DNA from: Xenophilus aerolatus
GTDB taxonomy: Bacteria > Pseudomonadota > Gammaproteobacteria > Burkholderiales > Burkholderiaceae_C
Length of the DNA stretch: 64,000 nucleotides
Assembly: GCA_030418545.1 (NCBI GenBank)
Contig: QAIB01000011.1
Span: 103,258-167,257 of the forward strand
Direction: 5' to 3'
A model generated the notes under the pieces. It ran no database searches. It worked only from the letters and a program-made list of their open reading frames with translations, and was not told where the DNA came from. Each line of letters begins with the position of its first letter. Within the stretch, counting starts at the first letter, position 1. The position numbers and the translations under genes were made by a program. Positions 53,272 through 62,166 of this stretch are shown piece by piece.

Positions 53272-53955
53272 ATGACTTCCTCCGCCCCCACGCATCCGGG
53301 CCTCGACGCCTTCGATGCCGCCATCGTCGACCTCGACGGCACCATGGTCGATACCCTGGGCGACTTCGTCGCCGCGCTCAATGGCATGCTGGACGACCTG
53401 GGCCTGCCGCAGGTCACGCCCTCGGTGGTCGAGACGCGCGTCGGCAAGGGGTCCGAACACCTGATCCGCGCCGTGCTGCAGCATGTGCAGGCACCGCCCG
53501 ACGACGCGCTGTACGACCGCGCCTGGACGCGCTACCAGCACCACTACCTCGCCATCAACGGCCGGCATTCGCTGCTCTATGCCGGCGTGGCCGAAGGCCT
53601 GCAGGGCCTGTCGGCGCGCGGCCTGCGGCTGGCCTGCCTGACCAACAAGCCGCGTGACTTCGCCCGGCCGCTGCTGGAGGCCAAGGGCCTGGCGGGCTAC
53701 TTCGACCACGTCTTCGGCGGCGACGATTTCGAGCGCAAGAAGCCCGATCCACTGCCCTTGCTCAAGACCTGCGAGGCGCTGGGCACCGTGCCCGCGCGCA
53801 CGTTGATGATCGGCGACTCGAGCAACGACGCGCGCGCGGCGCGTGCGGCAGGCTGCCCCGTGGTGCTGGTCACCTACGGCTACAACCACGGCGAGCCGGT
53901 GCGCGGCGTGGACGCCGACGGCTTCGTCGACGCCATCAGCGACCTGCTGTCCTGA
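53272..53955 (+). CDS. gph: phosphoglycolate phosphatase (HAD family)
   Basis: A 227-residue protein. HAD motif I is AAIVDLDGTMVDTLGDF (nucleophile Asp and DxDGT), motif II/III region LACLTNKPRDF, and motif IV MIGDSSNDARAARAAGCPVV. It clears 2-phosphoglycolate formed by DNA repair or oxygenation. It lies upstream of trpE, an order seen in many Betaproteobacteria (established). Confidence 0.9.
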   Translation: MTSSAPTHPGLDAFDAAIVDLDGTMVDTLGDFVAALNGMLDDLGLPQVTPSVVETRVGKGSEHLIRAVLQHVQAPPDDALYDRAWTRYQHHYLAINGRHSLLYAGVAEGLQGLSARGLRLACLTNKPRDFARPLLEAKGLAGYFDHVFGGDDFERKKPDPLPLLKTCEALGTVPARTLMIGDSSNDARAARAAGCPVVLVTYGYNHGEPVRGVDADGFVDAISDLLS

Positions 53956-53965
53956 GGCCGGCGCC

Positions 53966-54556
53966 CTAGCTCTTGCCCAGCAGCGCGTCCTTGAGCTTCC
54001 AGTCGGCCGGCGCCGGCCCCAGCCAGATGCGCAGCAGCGCATTGAAGAAGGCCGGTTCCCTGATCGGCTCGCCCTGCGGCACGCCTTTGACCACCACCTG
54101 GCTGCCGGCACCGGGCAGCCAGTCGACGTAGAAGGTGTCGCCGGTCTTGAGCTGCTTCTGGTCCGCGAACATCTGGCCCATGCGCACGAGGCCGGGGATC
54201 AGCTGCGCCAGCTCGCCGCGCGGCGAGTTCTCCTCCACGCCCTTGGTGAAGAGCTTGCCGAGCTCGTTGGCGTCGATGTCGCGCAGCATCGTGATCGAGA
54301 TGCGCTTGGGGCCGGGTTGGGCCAGCACCTCCTCGACGGTCGACACCTTCTTGCCGAGGTAGAGCCCGGCGGCATAGACCTTGAAGACGGCCTTGTAGCG
54401 CACGCCCGCGCCGTTGAGTTCGAGCTTCTGCCCGCGCAGGTCGAGGGCGTCGTCGTACTTGACGCCCGCGACGTCGACGCTCGCCGCCGCGGCGGCCAGG
54501 CCGCTCAGGAGGAGGAGGCCGCCCAGGGCGACACGAATGGACCGCAGGTATGCCAT
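53966..54556 (-). CDS. exported chalcone-isomerase-like protein
   Basis: A 196-residue protein with a signal peptide (IRVALGGLLLLSGLAAAAAS). The mature part (YKAVFKVYAAGLYLGKK, KRISITMLRDIDANELGKLF, GDTFYVDWLPG) matches the bacterial chalcone-isomerase-like family of periplasmic proteins; no isomerase activity is implied. Start MAYLRSIRV at 54556 with GGAG upstream; longer starts lack a signal. It converges with gph and is divergent from the trp leader. Confidence 0.85.
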   Translation of the reverse strand: MAYLRSIRVALGGLLLLSGLAAAAASVDVAGVKYDDALDLRGQKLELNGAGVRYKAVFKVYAAGLYLGKKVSTVEEVLAQPGPKRISITMLRDIDANELGKLFTKGVEENSPRGELAQLIPGLVRMGQMFADQKQLKTGDTFYVDWLPGAGSQVVVKGVPQGEPIREPAFFNALLRIWLGPAPADWKLKDALLGKS

Positions 54557-54651
54557 GGGAGAGCTCCGGATGAAGGTGTGATTTGTGGTGGCGCGGATTG
54601 TGCCGAGCCACGCTGACCGGGCTGCTGGGGGCAAATCCCGAGCGGCGTGCC

Positions 54652-54681
54652 TGGCGAACGGGCGACGCGCTGGGCTACACT
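54652..54681 (+). promoter_or_regulatory. predicted trp promoter
   Basis: -10 TACACT at 54676-54681 and a weak -35 TGGCGA at 54652-54657, 18 bp apart. Transcription would begin near 54688, only a few bases before the leader ATG at 54691, giving a leaderless or nearly leaderless leader peptide. Confidence 0.4.
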
Positions 54682-54690
54682 CGCCGTTCC

Positions 54691-54774
54691 ATGTTTGTTC
54701 ATCACGTCATCCAGACAGGTCGCGGGAGCCGGGGAGCCTGGCCCTGGCGTACGCCAGCGACTCTGATTGCCTGA
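54691..54774 (+). CDS. trpL: trp operon leader peptide
   Basis: A 27-codon frame starting MFVHHVIQTGRGSRG with Trp codons at positions 17 and 19 (AWPWRT), ending TGA at 54772-54774. The paired Trp codons, placed just before a set of hairpins and about 130 bp upstream of trpE, are the mark of a ribosome-mediated attenuator. The predicted promoter would make it leaderless. Sequence alone cannot show it is translated. Confidence 0.65.
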   Translation: MFVHHVIQTGRGSRGAWPWRTPATLIA

Positions 54775-54850
54775 AGCACGGCTTCTGCCGTGCGCTGACT
54801 GATGGCACGGCCCCTCGCCGTGCACCCGAGGTTCGCCGCCGCCGCGAACC
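54744..54850 (+). promoter_or_regulatory. trp attenuator hairpins
   Basis: Four inverted repeats in a row: CTGGCGT/ACGCCAG (54744-54757, holding the second Trp codon), GCACGGC/GCCGTGC (54776-54782/54787-54793), a second GCACGGC/GCCGTGC (54805-54811/54817-54823) and GGTTCGC/GCGAACC (54830-54836/54844-54850). Because hairpins two and three have identical arms, the arm at 54787 can pair with that at 54805 instead, giving mutually exclusive folds. No T-run follows, so Rho or blocked trpE translation may replace an intrinsic terminator. Confidence 0.6.
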
Positions 54851-54907
54851 GCCCGTGAATGAACGCCTGCGCCCGAACACCCAGCGGCGCCGGCCCATGG
54901 AGATGCC

Positions 54908-56410
54908 GTGATCACCGAACTCGAATTCAAGAGCCTCAGCGCCCAGGGCTACAACCGCATTCCGCTGATGCTCGAGGCCTTCGCCGACCTCGAGACGCCC
55001 CTGTCCCTCTACCTCAAGCTGGCGCACACCCAGGGCGGCGGCAGGCATTCCTTCCTGCTGGAATCGGTCGTCGGCGGCGAGCGTTTCGGCCGTTACTCCT
55101 TCATCGGCCTGCCGGCGCGCACGCTGCTGCGCGCCCGCGGCTTCGGTGCCGAGGCGCGCACCGAGGTCGTGACCGACGGCCAGGTCGTCGAGACGGCCGA
55201 GGGCAACCCGCTTGACTTCATCGAGGCCTACCAGCGGCGCTTCAAGGTGGCCCTGTCGCCCGGGTTGCCGCGCTTCTGCGGCGGGCTGGCCGGCTACTTC
55301 GGCTACGACGCGGTGCGCTACATCGAGAAGAAGCTCGAGGCCAGCTGCCCGCCCGACACCCTGGGCTGCCCCGACATCCTGCTGCTGCAGTGCGAGGAAC
55401 TGGCGGTCATCGACAACCTCTCGGGCAAGCTGTACCTCATCGTGTACGCCGACCCGAAGCAGCCCGAGGCGTACCCGAACGCGAAGCGCCGGCTGCGTGA
55501 ACTCAAGGACAAGCTGAGGTACTCGGTGAGCGCGCCGGTCGTGAAGCCCACGCAGGCGCACCCACCCGAGCGGCCTTTCGCGAAGGCCGACTACCTGGCG
55601 GCCGTCGAGCGCGCCAAGGAGCTGATCGCCGCCGGCGACTTCATGCAGGTGCAGGTGGGTCAGCGCATCAGCAAGCGCTACACCGAGTCGCCGCTGTCGC
55701 TGTACCGCGCCTTGCGCTCGCTCAACCCGTCGCCGTACATGTACTACTACGACATGGGTGACCACCATGTCGTCGGCGCGTCGCCGGAGATCCTGGTGCG
55801 GCAGGAACACACCCCCGAGGGCGAACAGAAGATCACCATTCGCCCGCTGGCCGGCACGCGGCCGCGCGGCGCCTCGATCGAGCTGGACAAGGCGGCCGAG
55901 GTCGAGCTGGTGAACGACCCCAAGGAGCGCGCCGAGCACGTGATGCTGATCGACCTGGCGCGCAACGACATCGGCCGCATCGCCAAGATCGGCACCGTGA
56001 AGGTGACCGAGGCCTTCGCGGTGGAGCGCTACAGCCACGTGATGCACATCGTGAGCAACGTCGAGGGCATCCTGAAGGACGGCATGACCGCCATCGACGT
56101 GCTCAAGGCCACCTTCCCGGCCGGCACGCTGACGGGCGCGCCGAAGGTGCACGCGATGGAACTCATCGACCAGCTGGAGCCCACCAAGCGCGGCCTGTAC
56201 GGCGGCGCCTGCGGCTACATCAGCTATGCCGGCGACATGGACGTCGCCATCGCCATCCGCACCGGCATCGTCAAGGACCAGATGCTGCACGTGCAGGCCG
56301 CGGCGGGCGTGGTGGCCGATTCGGTGCCCGAGATGGAATGGAAGGAAACCGAAGCCAAGGCGCGCGCGCTGCTACGGGCGGCCGAGTTGGTAGAGGAGGG
56401 GCTGGAATGA
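54908..56410 (+). CDS. trpE: anthranilate synthase component I
   Basis: A 500-residue enzyme that turns chorismate and ammonia (from TrpG) into anthranilate. Chorismate-binding motifs: MYYYDMGDHHVVGASPEILV, RPLAGTRPRG, LIDLARNDIGRI and FPAGTLTGAPKVHAMELID. The N-terminal feedback site region is present (LLESVVGGERFGRYSFIG). The start is GTG 54908, since no nearer ATG fits the family start (ITELEFKSL). The stop overlaps the GxxExxY gene start (ATGA). Confidence 0.97.
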   Translation: MITELEFKSLSAQGYNRIPLMLEAFADLETPLSLYLKLAHTQGGGRHSFLLESVVGGERFGRYSFIGLPARTLLRARGFGAEARTEVVTDGQVVETAEGNPLDFIEAYQRRFKVALSPGLPRFCGGLAGYFGYDAVRYIEKKLEASCPPDTLGCPDILLLQCEELAVIDNLSGKLYLIVYADPKQPEAYPNAKRRLRELKDKLRYSVSAPVVKPTQAHPPERPFAKADYLAAVERAKELIAAGDFMQVQVGQRISKRYTESPLSLYRALRSLNPSPYMYYYDMGDHHVVGASPEILVRQEHTPEGEQKITIRPLAGTRPRGASIELDKAAEVELVNDPKERAEHVMLIDLARNDIGRIAKIGTVKVTEAFAVERYSHVMHIVSNVEGILKDGMTAIDVLKATFPAGTLTGAPKVHAMELIDQLEPTKRGLYGGACGYISYAGDMDVAIAIRTGIVKDQMLHVQAAAGVVADSVPEMEWKETEAKARALLRAAELVEEGLE

Positions 56411-56859
56411 GCGAGCTCGAATCCGGACAACCGTACGCGAAGGACGCGAAGGTTTCGCGAAGGACGCTAAAGGAAGACCAAAATTTCGATGGGGACTTCT
56501 CGCACGACGTGATCGGTGCGGCGGTGGAGGTTCAGCGCGTGTTGGGCACGGGGCTTCTGGAGAGCGCGTACGCGGCGGCGCTTGCCATCGAGTTGGGCGA
56601 ACGTGGGCTTCGGTTCGAGCGGGAGGTGCCGATCTCGGCGTTCTACAAAGGGCGCAACGTGGGCGTGGCCTACCGCGCGGACTTCGTCGTCGAGGAGTCG
56701 CTGATCGTCGAACTGAAGGTGGCCGAAGCACTTTCGGACGTCCACCGCGCGCAACTGCTGTCGTATCTGCGTCTGGCGAACATGCGGGTTGGCCTGCTGA
56801 TCAACTTTCATGCCTTCCCCGTCGTGAAAGGCATCCACAGAATGGTGAACAAGGCATGA
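56407..56859 (+). CDS. GxxExxY protein
   Basis: A 150-residue protein with the family motif G49-LL-E52-SA-Y55 ([15 protein letters not shown]) and the typical ending [17 protein letters not shown]. The core has a nuclease-like [16 protein letters not shown] (D...E.K, as in PD-(D/E)xK folds). Residues 10-23 ([14 protein letters not shown]) come from the left arm of a 51-bp inverted repeat, so the N-terminus is repeat-derived. It sits between trpE and trpG, coupled to trpE by ATGA. The biological role of the family is unknown; here it looks like part of an inserted cassette. Confidence 0.88.
   Translation: MSELESGQPYAKDAKVSRRTLKEDQNFDGDFSHDVIGAAVEVQRVLGTGLLESAYAAALAIELGERGLRFEREVPISAFYKGRNVGVAYRADFVVEESLIVELKVAEALSDVHRAQLLSYLRLANMRVGLLINFHAFPVVKGIHRMVNKA
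56424..56474 (+). repeat. left arm of inverted repeat flanking the GxxExxY gene
   Basis: Begins CGGACAACCGTACGCGAAGG and contains the tandem-like unit ACGCGAAGG several times. It matches the reverse complement of 56874-56924 with 3 differences in 51 bp. It lies inside the GxxExxY coding region. Confidence 0.9.
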
Positions 56860-56873
56860 GATCCTTTCTGTAT

Positions 56874-56924
56874 TCCTTTCGCGTCCTTCGCGAAACCTTC
56901 GCGCCCTTCGCGTACGGATGTCCG
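56874..56924 (-). repeat. right arm of inverted repeat flanking the GxxExxY gene
   Basis: Begins TCCTTTCGCGTCCTTCGCGA and ends CGTACGGATGTCCG. With the left arm it bounds a 501-bp cassette. It ends 17 bp before the trpG ATG. Confidence 0.9.
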
Positions 56925-56941
56925 ATCCCAGGAGCTCAGAA

Positions 56942-57529
56942 ATGACCAAGGTCCTCATGATCGACAACTACGACTCCTTCACCTTCAACATCGTCCAATA
57001 CCTGGGCGAGCTGGGGGCCGAGGTGGAGACGGTGCGCAATGACGAGCTCACGCTGGAGGACATCGGGGCGCGCATCGATGCCGGCGTGACGCGGCTGGTG
57101 GTGTCGCCCGGGCCCTGCTCGCCGGCCGAGGCGGGCGTGTCGGTGCCGGCGATCCGCGCCTTCGCGGGCAAGCTGCCGATCCTGGGCGTGTGCCTGGGGC
57201 ACCAGGCCATCGGCGCGGCCTTCGGCGGCACCATCGTGCGGGCACAGCAGCTCATGCACGGCAAGGTCAGCGAGATCACGACCACGCGCGAGGGGGTGTT
57301 CGCGGGTCTGCCCGAGCGCTTCACCGTCAACCGCTACCACTCGCTGGCCATCGAGCGCGCCACCTGCCCGAAGGAACTCGCGCTCACGGCCTGGACCGAC
57401 GACGGCGAGATCATGGGCGTGCGCCACACCGGCTTCGCGCAGGAGGTGCGCGTCGAGGGCGTGCAGTTCCACCCCGAATCGATCCTGACCGAGCACGGCC
57501 ATGCCATGCTCAGGAATTTCCTGCAATGA
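56942..57529 (+). CDS. trpG: anthranilate synthase component II (glutamine amidotransferase)
   Basis: A 195-residue class-I amidotransferase giving ammonia to TrpE. Motifs: [20 protein letters not shown], oxyanion [11 protein letters not shown], nucleophile Cys in [10 protein letters not shown], and the His/Glu of [10 protein letters not shown]. Start at ATG 56942 (ribosome site AGGAG); an in-frame ATG at 56918 lies in the repeat arm and is less likely. Confidence 0.97.
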   Translation: MTKVLMIDNYDSFTFNIVQYLGELGAEVETVRNDELTLEDIGARIDAGVTRLVVSPGPCSPAEAGVSVPAIRAFAGKLPILGVCLGHQAIGAAFGGTIVRAQQLMHGKVSEITTTREGVFAGLPERFTVNRYHSLAIERATCPKELALTAWTDDGEIMGVRHTGFAQEVRVEGVQFHPESILTEHGHAMLRNFLQ

Positions 57530-57555
57530 AACATCCCCCATGCCGCTTCGCGGCT

Positions 57556-57584
57556 CCCCCTTCTCTCGCTTCGCGGGAAGGGGG
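57556..57584 (+). other. hairpin downstream of trpG
   Basis: CCCCCTTC (57556-57563) pairs with GAAGGGGG (57577-57584) over 13 bases. No T-run follows. Together with the repeat at 57640 it fills the 169-bp trpG-ltaE gap, where I see no other feature. Confidence 0.4.
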
Positions 57585-57639
57585 CGCACCCAGAGGCCTG
57601 GCAAAGCCAGTTCCTCGGGCGCCTGGGATTGAGCTTGTT

Positions 57640-57701
57640 ATTTGCTATGAATTTTGCAGCTGCTTGCGCCCACTGGATGCACGCTGGAGGTCGATTTGAT
57701 G
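57640..57701 (+). repeat. dispersed ~60-bp repeat, copy C, abutting the ltaE start
   Basis: ATTTGCTATGAATTTTGCAG, CTGCTTGCGCC and ...GGAGGTCGATTTGATG. The repeat end provides GGAGG as a ribosome site and the ATG region of ltaE. Confidence 0.7.
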
Positions 57702-58742
57702 CATGAAACCCCGATCGACCTGCGCAGCGACACCGTGACGCAGCCCACGCCCGCGATGCGCGCCGCCATGCTGGCCGCGCCGCTGGGCGACGACGTCTTC
57801 GGCGCCGACCCGACGGTCAACGCGCTGCAGGAGCGCATCGCCGCACTGCTCGGCTTCGAGGCCGCGCTCTTCGTGCCCACCGGCACCCAGAGCAACCTGT
57901 GCGGCATCCTGGCGCACTGCGGCCGCGGCGACGAGTACATCGTTGGCCAGCAGCAGCACTGCTACCGCTGGGAAGGCGGCGGCGCGGCGGTCTTCGGCAG
58001 CGTGCAGCCGCAGCCGCTGGACCACGCGCCCGACGGCACGCTGCCCCTGGCGCAGATCGAAGCGGCCATCAAGCCCGACGACGCGCACTTCGCGCGCACC
58101 CGCCTGCTGGCGCTGGAGAACACGCTGGGCGGCAAGGTGCTGCCCATGGATTACCTGCGCGACGCGACGGCGCTCGCGCGCAGGCACGGCCTGGCGACGC
58201 ACCTGGACGGCGCGCGGCTGTTCAATGCGGCGGTGGCCTCGGGCGGCGCAGATCCGTACACGCGTGCGCGCGAGATCGCCAGCCACTTCGACAGTGTCTC
58301 CGTCTGCTTCAGCAAGGGCTTGGGCGCACCAGTGGGCTCGGCGCTGGTGGGCAGCCGCGAGTTCATCGCGCGCGCACACCGCATCCGCAAGATGGCCGGC
58401 GGCGGCATGCGCCAGGCCGGCCTGCTGGCGGCCGCCGCGCTGCATGCGCTGGACCACCACGTCGAGCGCCTGGCCGAGGACCATGCGCTCGCGAGCCGGC
58501 TGGCCGAGGGGCTGGCCGCCATCCCGGGCCTGCGCGTGGAAGCGCCGCAGAGCAACATCGTCTTCGTCGACCTCGAAGGCGACGCCGCTGCGCGCGGCAC
58601 CGGCCTGATCGAGCACCTGAAGACGCAGGGCGTGCTGGCCACCGGCCTGTACCGCCTGCGCTTCGTCACGCACCTGGACGTCGATGCCGCGGGCGTGGAC
58701 CGAGCCGTCGCCGCCGTGCGCGCGTTCTTCGCCCAGCCCTGA
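57699..58742 (+). CDS. ltaE: low-specificity L-threonine aldolase
   Basis: A 347-residue PLP enzyme (fold type I) splitting L-threonine/allo-threonine to glycine and acetaldehyde. Motifs: [44 protein letters not shown] and the PLP-lysine region [17 protein letters not shown]. Start at [12 protein letters not shown] (57699), with the GGAGG of repeat copy C at -12. Unrelated to tryptophan synthesis; inserted between trpG and trpD. Confidence 0.94.
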   Translation: MHETPIDLRSDTVTQPTPAMRAAMLAAPLGDDVFGADPTVNALQERIAALLGFEAALFVPTGTQSNLCGILAHCGRGDEYIVGQQQHCYRWEGGGAAVFGSVQPQPLDHAPDGTLPLAQIEAAIKPDDAHFARTRLLALENTLGGKVLPMDYLRDATALARRHGLATHLDGARLFNAAVASGGADPYTRAREIASHFDSVSVCFSKGLGAPVGSALVGSREFIARAHRIRKMAGGGMRQAGLLAAAALHALDHHVERLAEDHALASRLAEGLAAIPGLRVEAPQSNIVFVDLEGDAAARGTGLIEHLKTQGVLATGLYRLRFVTHLDVDAAGVDRAVAAVRAFFAQP

Positions 58743-58760
58743 GCGCCGCAGGACAGCGCC

Positions 58761-59441
58761 ATGCCCGACGCCCAGCACCTGCTGCTCTTCATCGGCGCCG
58801 GCCTGCTGCTCAACCTGACGCCGGGGCCGGACGTGTTCTTCATCGTGAGCCACGCGCTGCGCGGCGGCGCGCGGCGCGGCCTGGTCGCGGCGCTGGGCAT
58901 CGCGGCGGGCTGCTGCGTGCACGTGGTGGCGGCGGCCGTCGGCGTGAGCGCGCTGGTCGCGGCATCGGCCACGGCCTTTTCCGTCCTCAAGTGGGTGGGC
59001 GCGGCCTACCTGGTCTACGTGGGCATCACGATGCTGTTCGCCCGCAAGCCGACCGATGCGCCTGATTTGATAGCTGCTTCCGCAGATGCGGCGGGCGCTG
59101 CAGGCCCATCCGGCGTTGAATCGCCGGCGGCCGTCGTGTTCCGCCGCGGCTTCCTCACCAACGTGCTGAACCCCAAGGTGGCGCTGTTCTTCCTCGCCTT
59201 CGTGCCGCAGTTCATCGTGGCCGGCACGCCGCACGCGTGGGCCGTGTTCCTGGCACTGGGGCTGCTGTTCACCTTCAACGGCCTCGCCGTGTGTGCCGGC
59301 TGGGCGCTGGCCGCGGCGTGGGCGGCCCGGCGCGCGGGCTTCATGCGGCGCGGCATGCAGGTCATGGAGCGCGTCGCGGGCGCCGTGTTCATCGCCTTCG
59401 GCGTGCGCCTGGCCTTCACCGACAGTCCTGCGGTGCGCTGA
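58761..59441 (+). CDS. LysE/RhtB-family amino-acid exporter
   Basis: A 226-residue membrane protein with about six helices. The family start [20 protein letters not shown] is clear, as is [20 protein letters not shown]. In the loop between them (about 101-120, [20 protein letters not shown]) sits an in-frame copy of the ~60-bp repeat, in the cytosolic/periplasmic loop where length varies. It exports an amino acid, possibly threonine, given ltaE just upstream (inference). Confidence 0.92.
   Translation: MPDAQHLLLFIGAGLLLNLTPGPDVFFIVSHALRGGARRGLVAALGIAAGCCVHVVAAAVGVSALVAASATAFSVLKWVGAAYLVYVGITMLFARKPTDAPDLIAASADAAGAAGPSGVESPAAVVFRRGFLTNVLNPKVALFFLAFVPQFIVAGTPHAWAVFLALGLLFTFNGLAVCAGWALAAAWAARRAGFMRRGMQVMERVAGAVFIAFGVRLAFTDSPAVR
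59064..59121 (+). repeat. dispersed ~60-bp repeat, copy D, in frame inside the LysE-type gene
   Basis: GATTTGATAGCTGCTTCCGC, AGATGCGGCGGGCGCTGCAG, GCCCATCCGG. It is read in the same frame as copy F in tssH and encodes [14 protein letters not shown]. Confidence 0.7.
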
Positions 59442-59478
59442 GCGGCGGGCCCCACATCAGATTCAAGGAGAGAGACCC

Positions 59479-60501
59479 ATGATCACCCCCCAGGAAGCGC
59501 TCCAGCGCACCATCGAGCACCGCGAGATCTTCCACGACGAGATGCTGCATCTGATGCGGCTGATCATGAAGGGCGAGATCTCGCCGCTCATGGTGGCCGC
59601 CATCACGACCGGCCTGCGCGTGAAGAAGGAGACCATCGGCGAGATCACCGCCGCCGCGCAGGTGATGCGCGAACTCTCCGCCCGCGTGCACGTGGCCGAC
59701 AAGACGCACCTGGTCGACGTGGTGGGCACGGGCGGCGACGGCTCGCACACCTTCAACATCAGCACCTGCTCGATGTTCGTGGCCGCCGCGGCCGGCGCGC
59801 GCGTCGCCAAGCACGGCGGGCGCAGCGTGTCGAGCAAGTCGGGCAGCGCGGACGTGCTCGAGGCCCTGGGCGTGAGCCTGCAGCGCACGCCCGAGCAGAT
59901 CGCCGACACCATCGCGCGCGTGGGCATCGGCTTCATGTTCGCGCCCAACCACCACCCGGCCATGAAGAACGTGGCGCCGGTGCGCAAGGAGATGGGCGTC
60001 AAGACCTTCTTCAACATCCTCGGGCCGCTCACCAACCCGGCCGATGCGCCCAACATCCTGATGGGCGTGTTCCACCCCGACCTGGTCGGCATCCAGGTGC
60101 GCGCGCTGCAGCGCCTGGGCGCCGAGCATGCGGTCGTGGTCTATGGCCGCGACGGCATGGACGAGGTCTCGCTCGGCGCGGCCACGCTGGTCGGTGAGTT
60201 GAAGAACGGCGAGATCCGCGAGTACGAGATCCATCCCGAGGACTTCGGCCTGCAGATGGTGAGCAACCGCAGCCTGCGCGTGGAGACGCCCGAGCAGTCG
60301 AAGGCGATGCTGGTCGGCGTGCTCGACGGCGAGCCCGGCGCGCCGCGCGACATCGTGCTGCTCAACGCCGGTGCGACGCTGTACGCGGCCAATGTGGCCG
60401 ACTCGATCGGCATCGGCATCGAGAAGGCGCGCGAGGCCATCGACTCGGGCGCGGCCAAGGCCAAGCTGGGGCAGCTGGTGGCCGCGACCACCGCGGCCTG
60501 A
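59479..60501 (+). CDS. trpD: anthranilate phosphoribosyltransferase
   Basis: A 340-residue enzyme, anthranilate plus PRPP to phosphoribosyl-anthranilate. Motifs: [19 protein letters not shown] (PRPP loop), [25 protein letters not shown]-like [12 protein letters not shown] and [12 protein letters not shown]. The ribosome site AAGGAGAGAG precedes ATG 59479. Confidence 0.97.
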   Translation: MITPQEALQRTIEHREIFHDEMLHLMRLIMKGEISPLMVAAITTGLRVKKETIGEITAAAQVMRELSARVHVADKTHLVDVVGTGGDGSHTFNISTCSMFVAAAAGARVAKHGGRSVSSKSGSADVLEALGVSLQRTPEQIADTIARVGIGFMFAPNHHPAMKNVAPVRKEMGVKTFFNILGPLTNPADAPNILMGVFHPDLVGIQVRALQRLGAEHAVVVYGRDGMDEVSLGAATLVGELKNGEIREYEIHPEDFGLQMVSNRSLRVETPEQSKAMLVGVLDGEPGAPRDIVLLNAGATLYAANVADSIGIGIEKAREAIDSGAAKAKLGQLVAATTAA

Positions 60502-60523
60502 GCGGCGCACGGAGAATCGACCC

Positions 60524-61327
60524 ATGTCCGACATCCTGAACAAGATCGTTGCCGTCAAGCACGAGGAAGTGGCCGCGGCGAAGAAGCGCACTTCGCTGGA
60601 GGCGATCCGCTTCGACGCCGAGAGCCGTGTGCTGACACGCGACTTCGTGGGCGCGATGCGCGCCAAGATCGGCGCCGGCCAGGCCGCCGTGATCGCCGAG
60701 ATCAAGAAGGCCAGCCCCAGCAAGGGCGTGATCCGCGAGGGCGAGTTCATCCCGGCCGACCTGGCACAGAGCTATGCCGAGGGCGATGGCGGCATCAGCG
60801 CGGCCTGCCTGTCGGTGCTGACCGACCGGCAGTTCTTCCAGGGCAGCGTCGACTACCTCAAGCAGGCGCGCGCCTCGTGCGAGCTGCCGGTGCTGCGCAA
60901 GGACTTCATGGTCGACGCCTGGCAGATCTACGAGTCGCGCGCGATCGGCGCGGACTGCGTGCTGCTCATCGCCGCCTGCCTGGACGACGCGCAGATGAAG
61001 GACTTCGAGGCCATCGCGATGGGCCTGGGCATGGCGGTGCTGGTGGAGGTGCACGACGCCGCCGAGATGGAGCGCGCGCTGAAGCTCAAGACGCCGCTGG
61101 TCGGCGTCAACAACCGCAACCTGCGCAACTTCGAGGTCTCGATCCAGACCACGATCGACCTGAAGGCGGCCGTGCCACCCGACCGGCTGCTGGTGACCGA
61201 ATCGGGCATCGCCACGCGCGTGGACGTGAAGACGCTGCGCGACGCCGGCGTCGACGCCTTCCTGGTGGGCGAAAGCTTCATGCGGGCGCCTGAACCGGGC
61301 GAGGCCTTGGCGAAGCTCTTCGCCTGA
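60524..61327 (+). CDS. trpC: indole-3-glycerol phosphate synthase
   Basis: A 267-residue (beta/alpha)8 enzyme. Motifs: [19 protein letters not shown] (catalytic Lys), [41 protein letters not shown] and [10 protein letters not shown]. It has a GGAGAA ribosome site and follows trpD by 22 bp. The trp genes for the last steps (trpF, trpB, trpA) are not in the window. Confidence 0.97.
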   Translation: MSDILNKIVAVKHEEVAAAKKRTSLEAIRFDAESRVLTRDFVGAMRAKIGAGQAAVIAEIKKASPSKGVIREGEFIPADLAQSYAEGDGGISAACLSVLTDRQFFQGSVDYLKQARASCELPVLRKDFMVDAWQIYESRAIGADCVLLIAACLDDAQMKDFEAIAMGLGMAVLVEVHDAAEMERALKLKTPLVGVNNRNLRNFEVSIQTTIDLKAAVPPDRLLVTESGIATRVDVKTLRDAGVDAFLVGESFMRAPEPGEALAKLFA

Positions 61328-61338
61328 AGAAGGGCGGC

Positions 61339-61393
61339 GCTATGGATTTGGTAGCTGCCTGCGCAGATGGGGTGGGCGCCGGAGGCCGATTTC
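61339..61393 (+). repeat. dispersed ~60-bp repeat, copy E, abutting the ung start
   Basis: GCTATGGATTTGGTAGCTGC, CTGCGCAGATGG, GGGCGCCGGAGGCCGATTTC. Ends exactly at the ung ATG and supplies GGAGG as a ribosome site, as copy C does for ltaE. Confidence 0.7.
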
Positions 61394-62125
61394 ATGCCTG
61401 AAATTCGCGTCACCCAATTGCAGTCCGCCGACCCGGCCGACTGGCCCGTAGCGCCCGGCTGGCGGCCGCTGGTCGACGACTTCTTCGGCTCGGCGGTGGG
61501 GCAGAAGCTGCTCGGTTTCCTGGGCGATCGGCTGGCGGCCGGCGCCAGCATCTTCCCGCCGCAGCCGCTGCGGGCGCTGGAACTGACGCCGCCCGAGGCG
61601 GTGCGCGTCGTGATCCTCGGACAGGACCCGTACCACGGCCGCGGCCAGGCCGAGGGGCTGGCCTTCTCGGTGGCGCCGGGCGTGGCGCTGCCGCCGTCGT
61701 TGCGCAACATCTTCAAGGAGCTGGCGCGCGATCTGGGCACGCCGCCGCCCACCTTTCCCGAACCGGGCGGCAGCCTGGTGAAGTGGGCGAAGAACGGCGT
61801 GCTGCTGCTCAACACCTGCCTCACCGTGGAGGAGGGCCAGGCGGCCAGCCATTCCGGCAAGGGCTGGGAGGTGCTGACCGACGCGGTGATCCGCCATGTG
61901 GCCCAGGGCCCGCGGCCGGTGGTCTTCATGCTCTGGGGCGCGCATGCGCAGAGCAAGCGCGGCTTCATCGACGCCAAGCGCCACAAGCTGCTGATGTCGA
62001 ACCATCCCTCGCCGCTGTCGGCGCTGAAGCCGCCGGTGCCTTTCATCGGCTGCGGGCATTTCGGGCAGGCGCGCGCGTGGCGCGAGGCGCAGCAGGCGCT
62101 GGCGCCGTCCGACCCGGCGGCCTGA
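61394..62125 (+). CDS. ung: uracil-DNA glycosylase, family 1
   Basis: A 243-residue repair enzyme removing uracil from DNA. Motifs: VILGQDPYHGRGQAEGLAFS (catalytic Asp), LLLNTCLTVEEG, and HPSPLSALKP (catalytic His loop). Start MPEIRVTQL at 61394, right at the end of repeat copy E; an upstream in-frame ATG at 61367 lies within the repeat. Confidence 0.95.
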   Translation: MPEIRVTQLQSADPADWPVAPGWRPLVDDFFGSAVGQKLLGFLGDRLAAGASIFPPQPLRALELTPPEAVRVVILGQDPYHGRGQAEGLAFSVAPGVALPPSLRNIFKELARDLGTPPPTFPEPGGSLVKWAKNGVLLLNTCLTVEEGQAASHSGKGWEVLTDAVIRHVAQGPRPVVFMLWGAHAQSKRGFIDAKRHKLLMSNHPSPLSALKPPVPFIGCGHFGQARAWREAQQALAPSDPAA

Positions 62126-62166
62126 CGGATTCGGTCGCTGCCCGGGTCGACAGCGGTGCGCGGGTC

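Noticed and set aside
56413..56938. GAGCTC on both sides of the GxxExxY cassette as a target-site duplication
   Set aside because: The two hexamers are at different distances from the repeat arms, and a 6-bp match is easily chance.
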